Source: Solitalea longa (GTDB taxonomy: Bacteria > Bacteroidota > Bacteroidia > Sphingobacteriales > Sphingobacteriaceae). From it: DNA of 64,000 bases. A program made the translations under genes and the position numbers. Positions 53,401-61,499 of the stretch are shown here, in pieces (within the stretch, counting starts at the first letter, position 1; every line of letters starts with the position of its first letter). The stretch is taken from the NCBI RefSeq assembly GCF_002920915.1, contig NZ_PQVF01000004.1:1-64000 (forward strand), given 5' to 3'. Below the pieces are notes generated by a model. That model worked only from the letters and a program-made list of their open reading frames with translations, was not told where the DNA came from and ran no database searches.

Positions 53401-55484
53401 CCGTTTAAGTTAACAGCCGGATATTTACCGTTAAGATCGGCGCCAGCGCCAAGATTAAATGCAATATTAGGATCAGCAATAGTTGTTCTTATATTAATAA
53501 CTTTAGACCTGATTGAACCGTCAAGACTTAGATTTTTATAAGAATACCCATACATATCAATCTTTGATACAGTGCCTTTTAAATTAGCATTGGCCGTATT
53601 AAGTGATGTTCCGGAGCCATTTAATGAAGCTACCAAGCTAACCTTACCCAATGTTTTTTCTTGTTTTAAAAGGTAGCCAAGATCTAACTGCTTAATGTTT
53701 AATAGAGAATTATAAACCTCATAACCTTTTTTACCACTGTCTTTAATTTTTGCATTTAATTGAACATTTCCCGAAGTACTTGTAAGATTCAGTGAAGTGG
53801 TAAAATCAGTTAATGCACCCGAAAAATTCCCTTTCAAACTTAAAAGAGCAGGATAGTTAAACGTAGTTGGGAGCATTTTCGCAGGTACGAGGTTGAAGAT
53901 ATCGGTTCGGCTGGTTTTAAACTCCTTTAAATTGATGGCGAAACGGCCTTTATTCACTTCTGGCAATCCAATGAGATGTGCATCCAAAGAAAGCAAAGTT
54001 TGTGAACCGGTTTTTAATAACAGATTTCGAATCAACAGGTTGTCAACCCTGCCATTTACCTGGGCTTCCAAATTAACCGACAACTTATCCGGGTTTTTAA
54101 CAGCCAAATTCGGCATGAAATATAAAACATCCTGAACCCCTAGTTTGAATTGATGGATATCGGCCTTTATGCCGAGCAAAGCAATATTTTTTGAAACAGT
54201 TTCAATTGAAGGGTAGCTAAGGGCTATATCTGTTTTAATAGAAGTATGAGGAGATACGAATTCGAGTTCCTTCACAGAGGCCTGCTTGTCATCATAATTA
54301 AAGTCGCCAGATAGTTTGTACAATTTAAAACCGCATTGCTCACTCATCGACAGATCAGTTAAATTAGCTTGCAGGCCCTTTTCTGAATAAAGCAGTTGTT
54401 TAGCAGTTATATTTAAGTTGCTGATCTGTATGTGGTTATAATCTATTCCTTTTTTTAGATGCTGAATAGCATTGTTGTCATATTGTAAAGCGGTCTGTTG
54501 AATATTAAAATCATCCACTTTAACTTCCCAAGGTTTAGTTGGCGGGCTGTTATTCTTTTCAGGTACTTTCTGTTGGGTTGCTGGTTTTTGGTTGGTAATG
54601 AAAACTCCCGAACTCTGATCAAGAGAAATAGAATTAATGTTTACTAGTTGGTGGTTAAGATCAATTTCATTTATATCTGCCTTAAAAGTGCCAATTTTCA
54701 GTCCTGCCGCTGTTTTTGAACCGGCATCTTTATAATAAAGGTCAATGCTAGATAGCGCAATGTTTTTAATGTCGAACATTGGTAAAGGTTCGGATTTAAC
54801 ATTTGTTTTTATTTCATCAGGTGGATACGTAATAAATCCTGGTGATTGAAAATAATGGCCGTACACTTTATCAATTTTAAGCTCTTTTAAACGATAGGTA
54901 GGCTTTTCGAAATCAAGCTCCTTAAAACCCGCTTTTAAATTACTGAGCCGCAGTTCTGCATCAATACCGCTACCCTCATCATCAAATGTTAAATAAATAC
55001 GTTGCAGCTGAATGGTGCCTATTGAAAATTTATAGGGATCAGTTTTACTGGTGTCTGCTTCTTTAACCTTATCTTCTGAAAAGGATTTAACAATAAAATC
55101 ATAATTGAAGGTGGTATCAGGTGCCTTTCGATAAACATGGGCGGTTACATCATTAAGGTGTGCTTCCTGAATATCAATCTTATGATTGAGGAGCTTTAAA
55201 ATGCTAATGTTAACTATCAACTCTCCAGCATATAAAAGAGTATCTTTCTTTCGGTCTTCAATATAAAACCCCTTTATGGCAATGCTTTTAGGAAAGTTTA
55301 GATGAATGGAAGCGAGCCGTACCTCGGTTTTTGTTTTGTTCTTAAGATATGTAACAGCCTTATTTTTTACCAGGTTTTGAACGGCAGGGACGTACAGTAC
55401 CAGCGAAACAATAAGCAATAAAACAGCGATTATGGAAAATATCCATAACACAATTTTTAACAACTGTTTTAATGTTTTTCTCAA
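50427..55484 (-). CDS. tamB: TamB-like translocation/assembly protein
   Basis: The 1685-aa protein has an N-terminal membrane anchor at ~10-32 (LWIFSIIAVLLLIVSLVLYV), then a very long beta-helical region typical of the AsmA-like/TamB family. The C-terminal DUF490-type part has FEIRGLSANIEI-like strands and KKTTFKGFELSANIEIDKDA, with a barrel-contact end near FGGRTTVYVGSNFGLEG. The last ~20 residues are basic and Gln-rich. It would span the periplasm as a lipid-conducting groove. The downstream TamL gene is its outer-membrane partner. Confidence 0.94.
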   Translation of the reverse strand: MRKTLKQLLKIVLWIFSIIAVLLLIVSLVLYVPAVQNLVKNKAVTYLKNKTKTEVRLASIHLNFPKSIAIKGFYIEDRKKDTLLYAGELIVNISILKLLNHKIDIQEAHLNDVTAHVYRKAPDTTFNYDFIVKSFSEDKVKEADTSKTDPYKFSIGTIQLQRIYLTFDDEGSGIDAELRLSNLKAGFKELDFEKPTYRLKELKIDKVYGHYFQSPGFITYPPDEIKTNVKSEPLPMFDIKNIALSSIDLYYKDAGSKTAAGLKIGTFKADINEIDLNHQLVNINSISLDQSSGVFITNQKPATQQKVPEKNNSPPTKPWEVKVDDFNIQQTALQYDNNAIQHLKKGIDYNHIQISNLNITAKQLLYSEKGLQANLTDLSMSEQCGFKLYKLSGDFNYDDKQASVKELEFVSPHTSIKTDIALSYPSIETVSKNIALLGIKADIHQFKLGVQDVLYFMPNLAVKNPDKLSVNLEAQVNGRVDNLLIRNLLLKTGSQTLLSLDAHLIGLPEVNKGRFAINLKEFKTSRTDIFNLVPAKMLPTTFNYPALLSLKGNFSGALTDFTTSLNLTSTSGNVQLNAKIKDSGKKGYEVYNSLLNIKQLDLGYLLKQEKTLGKVSLVASLNGSGTSLNTANANLKGTVSKIDMYGYSYKNLSLDGSIRSKVINIRTTIADPNIAFNLGAGADLNGKYPAVNLNGTIDSMDLKALNLSSDAIKFRGEIIADLPVADLDHLNGRVDLINFLVLKDHASFPIDSIMLTAISTSDSNSIYLQSPVIKASIKGKYQLSKLGESLQNTIDYYFKKDSTTYARKLVPQYLELKAHIMQPKFIKELLPDLKRFEDGTISGKLNTSTRQIELKGNFPLTVYQAIELDSLKFNINTDSGKLSYNTSFEKLAHPQLTLRKTLLSGAAQNNEFTASLSIKDGKQKEKYFLSGILRSLPNLMEFSLGEHLLLNYEPWQVAENNNLSSSKAGLLVNNLEISRQGQSIKANSTGQNANSPIEINFNSFDLQTLTKFADQDSALATGVLNGNVVIENTSSTPVFVSDLTVSKFSFRSGKVGDVNIKVNNKQSNAFATDVTISGAGNDLNLNGNYFTGPQSSFDLKLAIGNLNLNSIEGFTFGQLANTKGSINGDLLINGSVDKPNLNGSINFKQAAFTITQINSYFTLPDEKIAFNSEGIHFNEFTVQDSAQNEAVIDGSVYTQNYRDYRFDLNVATRNFRVLNTKQSNDELYYGPVYVDSDIKITGTADLPKVAMDVKLREKSILNVVLPSATPDMEDREGVIEFVDMDLVRKGITLTYEDVNKKTTKTTFKGFELSANIEIDKDASLHLIVDQQSGDNLLVKGTAQLNATMDLSGKLSLTGTYIISEGSYELSLSGIMRRKFDIEEGSSITWTGEPTSANIDITAVYNLETSAMELFENQVANSTNAADKNKYKQKLPFEIKLKIKEELMHPEIAFELDMPEEERSRYAISSTVYNRIKQINIEESELNKQVLGLLLMNRFVASDPFSSLESSGGGGVESIARQSASKILSQQLNDLAGDLIKGVDLTFDLQSEEDYSTGKMENRTDLNVGLSKELFGGRTTVYVGSNFGLEGQDVEGRKSTNIAGDVSVEYKLSRDGRYRLRAYRKDEYESVIEGQVIETGLGFILTMDYNKFRELFQGNKEKQEKTIKRKNKQQGQKETDSLKKEQ

Positions 55485-55611
55485 GAATAAGCTTCTATAA
55501 AAAGGTATGTGACAAATAATGTGCTAATTGTAAATAGAAGTGCATATTATTTAGCGGCAGACATATTTTAATTGTGGAAAATTAGCAACAAAAATGTAAC
55601 TCAGCTGAATT

Positions 55612-58600
55612 TTAGTATGGTAGCCAAATTGTAAATACAGCTCCCTGGTTATTTATTGATTCGGCCAGTATAAATCCTTTATGATTTTCAATGATCTTAC
55701 TGACAATACTTAATCCTACTCCGGTTCCGGTGTATTCGGTTTGAGCATGGAGGCGCTGAAAAAGTTGAAATATTTGCTCACTATATTCACCTTCGAATCC
55801 TATTCCGTTATCAGTAAACTTAATCTCCACATATTGCCTACCCATTTCAATCCTATCGGCAAAATACATCTCATTTCCATTAACAATTCGGGTATTGATA
55901 ATTATTACTGGTGAATCTATTGAAAATTTAAGTGAATTGCTGATAATATTGGTGAATAACTGTTGCATTTGAATAGGCACAGCCCGGATAACCGGTAATA
56001 TATCTGATATTATCTCCGCATGTTTTTCTTCCATCATCAACTCAAAATCGAATTTAACCTTTTCCAGAATTTGGTTGAGATCAGTTTCCTGAAAAGCATC
56101 TGTTCCTTGCGAAAGACGAGAGTAATCAAGCACACTTTGAATAAGCTGTGACATACGTTTTGAGGAGGAGCTTATTTTTTCGAAATACCTTTTCCTTAAT
56201 TCGGCATTGTCGAGATCTTTTTCCAATAACATAATAAAGGTTTGAATTTTACGGAGTGGCTCCTGCAAATCATGACTTGCTATATAGTTAAATGATTCTA
56301 ATTCTTTATTTATTCGCTCCAACTCCTCGTTTTTATGCTCCAAAAGTATTTCTGAATGAACAATATCCGTTACGTTCCGTGACATTATAATAACCCCTTC
56401 AATTTTATTTTTAATGATCAATGGCATAAAATAACTGTCGATAAAATCGTGGGGAATATTTACCGAAGGACGTTTATCCAAATGCACAATCTCACCCCTT
56501 AAGGCTTTTAAAATGCTAAAGTGCTTTTCGGTATTCTTTACGGCCGGAGTAACTTCAAAAAGATTTTTATGTGCTATTTGATCTCTGGAGAGACCCAGAC
56601 TAATTTCGAACTTTTTATTAACGGTTATATAATTCAGATGTTTATCCACAACAGATATTAATTCGACCGAAGAATCAATTATTTGTTGCAGGAATAACCT
56701 TGTAAAATCAAGTTCTTCGTTCTTTTCCTTAAGTTTTTCAGCCGAACGTACAAACGTTGAATTATCATGCGCTACCATAAGAACTGCATAAACTTCATCT
56801 TTCGGAGTAAGCAGTGGTATCAGGAAATTCTCATAAAATGTTCCGGTAATTTCTGATTGATAAACCTCGTTGTGTAATGTTTTACCATTTATTGCCTTTT
56901 GTAAATCTTTGTACATTTTAGTTTTTTCAAATCCAGGAGAGATTTCCAGTATTTTCTTCCCTACTACATCTTTTTCTTCCTTCTTTAAAAAACTAAGGGC
57001 GGGTTTGTTAATAGAAACCACTCTCATTTCTGTATCGTAAACAACAATAAAATCAAAAGTCGAATCAAAAACCTTTTTTATAAGGTCATTTTGCTGATGA
57101 AGCAATAAGTTTTGATTATTAAGTTCAAGTGTTCGGTCTTTTACCGTATTCTCTAATGTTACAGCAAATTCTTTTTGAGCATTAATATCTGTGGCTGTAC
57201 CGTACCATTTAATAACATTCCCATCCTCATTTACCTGTGGATAGGCTCGACTTAAATGCCATTTATATGAATTATCAGTCATTTTCAAACGATGCTCTTG
57301 CTCATAAACTGCATGATTTGAAAATGCTTTATTCCATGTATCAACAGTTTTTTCTAAATCATCAGGGTGAATAATATCTTCCCAGTTCCAAACATTGTTA
57401 GTGTTTTTACCTCCAACCTTATAATCGTTGATACGGTTATTATAGTACGATACCTCACCATTCGCATCTGCGATCCAAACCAATTGAGGCATTGCATTGG
57501 CCATTGTGTTTAATTGCATTTCCCGTTCTTCCAACTGGGTTTTGCTTTCTTCCATTTTCTTTCGGGCAATTACCGAAGCTGTAGTTTCCACCACATGTAC
57601 CATTAAATCAGTAACATTTCCTACTTCATCTTTTATCGGATGGATCACAAAATCATAGTATCCCTGTTTATCTTGCCCCTTATCTTTAAGTGTAGCTTTA
57701 AACTCATGGCCGGTATAGGTTTCTTTGGATGAATAAACCAGCTCGAATATTTCATAAATACCTTGGTCGGCTGCTTCGGGGAAAACCTCTTTAACACTAT
57801 GGCCGATCAATTCCTCTTCAGTTCGTCCAAATAACTTTTGATAAAGCATATTCGCAAGAGTGTAAATAAGTTCAGGGCCATGAAATAGAGCAATGGCGGC
57901 CGGAGCCTGCATCAAAAATCTTTTTAGGTTTTCTTCTACCTGGCTTCTCTTATTTGCAATGGTTAATTGCGACTTAATACGGGCAATCAACTCTTTTGAA
58001 GCAAAAGGTTTAACTAAATAATCATCAGCGCCGGTTTCAAATCCCTCAATCCGCGACTCTTCTCCGGCCCTTGCGGTAAGCAATACAACTGGGATATGGG
58101 TAGTTCCTTTATTTTGCTTAATTAATTTTGTCAACTCAATGCCATTTACTTCCGGCATCATTATATCACTTAAAATTAATGAAGGCTGAACTTTTGTTGC
58201 CAGTTCAAATGCTTCCTTTCCATTACTAGCCATAACAACATTAAAGTCCTTTCTTAATAAGAATTGAAGATGCCTGCGCATATCGGCATTATCATCTACA
58301 ACTAAAATGGTGGGCGCCTGATTACTGGTCTGGAAAGTTAATACTGGATCATTGTCAGACTGATTAATTATCGAGTTGATTTCATTTAAAAATTGGTCGG
58401 CGAATGTCTCATCAATGTTTTGATCAAATTCTGACAGGTGTTCTGTTGCTAAATGACCTTTAACTATTGGAATACTTACTGTGAAAATACTTCCATGCCC
58501 AAATTTACTTTTAACTGAAATGGTACCATCATGCAGTTTTATCAATTCTTTAATCAGTGACAAACCAATACCGGTTCCTTCATATGTTCTACCTTGTGTA

Positions 58601-60186
58601 TGTTCAACCCGATGGAATCTTTCAAACATAAATGGCAGCTCTTTTTCCGGAATTCCCACTCCTGTATCTTTAACTTCGAGGACTAACTTCTTTTTTTTTG
58701 TATAAAGATTAATGGTTATAGTACCGTGTAATGTGAATTTAAAGGCGTTCGACAATAAGTTAAAGACCACCTTTTCCCACATTTGCTTATCAATAAGCAC
58801 ATTTTTGATCCCATCTTCGATTAAAATTTTAAACTGGAGACCGCCATTTTCAATAATTGACCTGAAATTGGAAGCCAGGTTTTCAGTAAATGCAGCAATA
58901 TCTGTTTGCACAAAATTGGCTTTCTGTTGATTGCTTTCTATACGGCTAAAATCCAGTAAATTATTTACCAGTTTGTGCAAACGCATCGCATTGCGATGTG
59001 AGATTTCAAGCCGGTCTTGGTTTGCAGGAATTGTCTGGGGATCTTTCAGAGCCTCTTCAATACTTCCGAGAATCAGCGTCAGCGGTGTGCGAAATTCATG
59101 ACTAATGTTTGAAAAAAACACCGTTTTGGCTTTATCGATCTCCTCCAGTCTTTCCGCCCGCTTTCGTTCTTCTTCAATGGCGTTGGCCGTATTAATGGCA
59201 TTTGATACTTGTGATGAAAGTAATTCGAAAAAATCGGTGTATTTATCATCAAATTTGATCCTCGAGCTAATCCCACAAATTAATATTCCAGCCATATCAT
59301 TTTGCTTTTTTCCTTGAATGGGTATTAAAACAGAAGAATTTGGAGCATCAGACCAAGGTCCTTGAGGAACTTCCCTGAATAAAGACTGGATATTTTCCTG
59401 CAAATGAGTTTTTCCGGTTTCAAGTACTGATGAAAAATTCCAACCATCATTTTGCCTTAGCTGTTGAATATTTACCTGTACAGGACTTATTAATTCATCT
59501 TCCTTTAAATTTGATACAGCTGCCAGAAGTAATTCTTTTTTATCATCCGATAAAAGATAGAAAATGGCAAAGGGAATATCTTTAGAATAAAACGTTAAAG
59601 TATCGGCTGCAATTACACAGGCCTCTTTTTGTGTGCGGGCCTCAAATGATTTTGCAGCCAGATCGCGAAGCAGGGCTATTCTTCGTTCGCCGATTATTTG
59701 AGCAGTAATTTCATTCACTGTTGCCAAAACACCGCCAATTCCGTTAGTGGCCTCAGGGTCAGGCACCGGGCTGTATGCAATGGTAAAATGAGTTTCTTCA
59801 AAAAAACCTTTACGGTTAACTTCTAATAAGATATCATCCATCCAGGTAGCAGGTCCTCCGCGAAAAGGAGTTTCAATCAAGGTGCCTATAACTTCCCATA
59901 TTTCTGTCCAGCATTCTTTAGCCGGTTGTCCTAAAGCCTTTGGATGTTTTAAACCAGGGATGGGTATATAGGCATCATTATAAATTTGTATAAAATCCTT
60001 TCCCCACCATAATAATAGAGGAAATCGGTTGGCTAGCATCATGCTAACAATACTCTTATGGCTGTCTGACCATTTTTCCAATGGCCCCAACGGAGTTTTA
60101 CTCCAATCGAAACTTCTTATTAACGCCCCCATTTCTCCGCCATTCAATAAAAAAATAGTAGCGTTCTTATTGCTCTGCTTTTTCAT
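55612..60186 (-). CDS. Double-headed hybrid histidine kinase
   Basis: The 1524-aa protein has no membrane segment. Order by approximate residue: PAS-like/sensory (~1-170), GAF-like (~175-340), kinase core 1 with H-box SNISHEFRTPLTLI (His363) and HATPase to ~575, receiver with ILSDIMMPEVNG (Asp674), PAS domains at ~770-890, 905-1030, 1060-1175 and 1185-1300, then kinase core 2 with H-box YIASHDLQEPLRKI (His1305) and HATPase to the end. Two full kinases in one chain are unusual. Its start overlaps the stop of a receiver-only gene by 4 bases, so they probably form one pathway. The signals are unknown. Confidence 0.93.
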   Translation of the reverse strand: MKKQSNKNATIFLLNGGEMGALIRSFDWSKTPLGPLEKWSDSHKSIVSMMLANRFPLLLWWGKDFIQIYNDAYIPIPGLKHPKALGQPAKECWTEIWEVIGTLIETPFRGGPATWMDDILLEVNRKGFFEETHFTIAYSPVPDPEATNGIGGVLATVNEITAQIIGERRIALLRDLAAKSFEARTQKEACVIAADTLTFYSKDIPFAIFYLLSDDKKELLLAAVSNLKEDELISPVQVNIQQLRQNDGWNFSSVLETGKTHLQENIQSLFREVPQGPWSDAPNSSVLIPIQGKKQNDMAGILICGISSRIKFDDKYTDFFELLSSQVSNAINTANAIEEERKRAERLEEIDKAKTVFFSNISHEFRTPLTLILGSIEEALKDPQTIPANQDRLEISHRNAMRLHKLVNNLLDFSRIESNQQKANFVQTDIAAFTENLASNFRSIIENGGLQFKILIEDGIKNVLIDKQMWEKVVFNLLSNAFKFTLHGTITINLYTKKKKLVLEVKDTGVGIPEKELPFMFERFHRVEHTQGRTYEGTGIGLSLIKELIKLHDGTISVKSKFGHGSIFTVSIPIVKGHLATEHLSEFDQNIDETFADQFLNEINSIINQSDNDPVLTFQTSNQAPTILVVDDNADMRRHLQFLLRKDFNVVMASNGKEAFELATKVQPSLILSDIMMPEVNGIELTKLIKQNKGTTHIPVVLLTARAGEESRIEGFETGADDYLVKPFASKELIARIKSQLTIANKRSQVEENLKRFLMQAPAAIALFHGPELIYTLANMLYQKLFGRTEEELIGHSVKEVFPEAADQGIYEIFELVYSSKETYTGHEFKATLKDKGQDKQGYYDFVIHPIKDEVGNVTDLMVHVVETTASVIARKKMEESKTQLEEREMQLNTMANAMPQLVWIADANGEVSYYNNRINDYKVGGKNTNNVWNWEDIIHPDDLEKTVDTWNKAFSNHAVYEQEHRLKMTDNSYKWHLSRAYPQVNEDGNVIKWYGTATDINAQKEFAVTLENTVKDRTLELNNQNLLLHQQNDLIKKVFDSTFDFIVVYDTEMRVVSINKPALSFLKKEEKDVVGKKILEISPGFEKTKMYKDLQKAINGKTLHNEVYQSEITGTFYENFLIPLLTPKDEVYAVLMVAHDNSTFVRSAEKLKEKNEELDFTRLFLQQIIDSSVELISVVDKHLNYITVNKKFEISLGLSRDQIAHKNLFEVTPAVKNTEKHFSILKALRGEIVHLDKRPSVNIPHDFIDSYFMPLIIKNKIEGVIIMSRNVTDIVHSEILLEHKNEELERINKELESFNYIASHDLQEPLRKIQTFIMLLEKDLDNAELRKRYFEKISSSSKRMSQLIQSVLDYSRLSQGTDAFQETDLNQILEKVKFDFELMMEEKHAEIISDILPVIRAVPIQMQQLFTNIISNSLKFSIDSPVIIINTRIVNGNEMYFADRIEMGRQYVEIKFTDNGIGFEGEYSEQIFQLFQRLHAQTEYTGTGVGLSIVSKIIENHKGFILAESINNQGAVFTIWLPY

Positions 60187-60593
60187 TTATTGGGAAGCAG
60201 TTGAATATTTAAAAAGATTTCACAAAGTTTATTTTGTAAATCGGCAATACTTACCTCTTTTTTTATGAAACCGCAAGCTCCCGAATTTATACACTCTTCC
60301 ACTATCGGCGGTTCGGCTGATGTAGAGTACATATATATAGGTATATGCTTTAAGTGGGGAATTTTTTTTATCTCCTTCAAACATTGAATACCATTCATCC
60401 GCGGCATATTTATATCTATGAAGATAAAATTGGGTGAAAAATCAGCATCGTCATTGATTTTTTGAAGGGCATAAAATCCATCTAGTGCAAATACACATTC
60501 AGCTAAAGGCAGAATATCTTCAAGTGCAATAGAAAAAACTTCATGATCATCAACGTCATCGTCAATTAAGAAGATTAATAATTTCTCTTGCAT
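60183..60593 (-). CDS. Stand-alone response regulator (receiver only)
   Basis: The 136-aa protein is a single receiver domain. Acidic residues FLIDDDVDDHEVF start the pocket, Asp60 in FIDINMPRMNG is the phosphoacceptor, and KKEVSIADL contains the conserved Lys. There is no output domain. It lies upstream and overlaps the double kinase by 4 bases. It likely passes phosphate onward as a shuttle or tunes the kinase. Such CheY-like rcp proteins pair often with bacteriophytochrome-type kinases, but no chromophore site was seen here. Confidence 0.94.
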   Translation of the reverse strand: MQEKLLIFLIDDDVDDHEVFSIALEDILPLAECVFALDGFYALQKINDDADFSPNFIFIDINMPRMNGIQCLKEIKKIPHLKHIPIYMYSTSAEPPIVEECINSGACGFIKKEVSIADLQNKLCEIFLNIQLLPNK

Positions 60594-60780
60594 GTAGGTG
60601 CAGTTTTGAAAGGTAATTAGATCGATTAATTCAACTCAACTTTTGAATTTACAGAAATTTAGCTACAAATGACATTGATTTTCAACAATAGACTATTAAT
60701 CAGGGATTTCAGGAAGTGAGAAATTATTGAAAGGTGTATTTAAGAAGTGTGGCTTAATAGCAGAATACAGACAAATAAAA

Positions 60781-60810
60781 AACCCTTGTGAATTTTAATC
60801 TACAAGGGTT
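60781..60810 (-). terminator. Terminator after tRNA-Arg
   Basis: 9-bp perfect stem AACCCTTGT/ACAAGGGTT with a 12-base loop, followed on the minus strand by TTTTTTATTTG. It lies 15 bases downstream of the tRNA 3' end. Confidence 0.85.
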
Positions 60811-60824
60811 ATAAAGATTAGTTG

Positions 60825-60898
60825 TACACCCATCAGGATTCGAACCTGAGACCGACGGTTTAGAAAACCGTTGCTCTATCCAGCTGAGCTATGGGTGC
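60825..60898 (-). tRNA. tRNA-Arg (anticodon TCT)
   Basis: A 74-base tRNA on the minus strand. Reading 5' to 3', it starts GCACCCATAGCTCAGCTGG (acceptor stem and D-arm), has the anticodon stem-loop with TTCTAAA (anticodon TCT, reading AGA codons), and the T-arm GGTTCGAATCC. The acceptor stem closes with a G-T pair at its end and then an A discriminator. CCA is not encoded, as is common in this phylum. A terminator follows. Confidence 0.97.
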
Positions 60899-61429
60899 AG
60901 CTCCTTAAAGCGAGTGCAAATTAAATAAATAATCCTTATAAATAAAAACACAAAGCAGCATTGATGGGCTATTTAGCTAGTTCTCAGTTATAAAAAATGC
61001 AATTGCTTAGTTTTCGCCCTCAATTTATATTTTATTCCTTTTCTCCAAATTTTATCAAATCAATCTATTTTTTTATTAAAAAAGCTTAATAGCATGGATT
61101 TTTTCATAAATAATTATCCTTTATCAATTAATTATCTGGTTTATAAAAATTACCAAAAAATGAAAAAATGTGGATGGGTATTTAAGCTTATTTATATGAA
61201 TTTGATAAAATTATACTTAGTTGCTATTAATAATTATACTGTTTGAAATAAAATGTATCAAAATTATCAATACGAGCTTTAGATTTTTGACTAAATACTC
61301 AAAATCATCCTTTCAACAAAAAAGAGAATCTTTAACCTGATAAATATCAATTTTTATATTTTTTTTAATGACAAAACAGGAATTATTTCAATTTTTATCA
61401 AAAAATTATAAAAAAAATCGAAAAATCTC
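60899..61429. other. AT-rich region between tRNA and glnN
   Basis: More than 500 very AT-rich bases with no gene. A TTAATTTG sequence on the minus strand, ending ~18 bases before the tRNA, resembles the phylum's -7 element (one mismatch). No palindromic operator was found. The right end leads into the glnN promoter. Confidence 0.5.
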
Positions 61430-61459
61430 TTGCAAAAATAAATCATTAAACTATTTTTG
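61430..61459 (+). promoter_or_regulatory. glnN promoter (Bacteroidetes type)
   Basis: TTG at 61430-61432 and TATTTTTG at 61452-61459 with a 19-base spacer match the main sigma-factor consensus of Bacteroidetes (-33 TTG, -7 TAnnTTTG). A transcription start about 5 bases later would leave a leader of about 35 bases before the ATG at 61500. Confidence 0.7.
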
Positions 61460-61499
61460 TCTTGAAACAACACAAAATCTAACTTAAATTATAAAAAGA

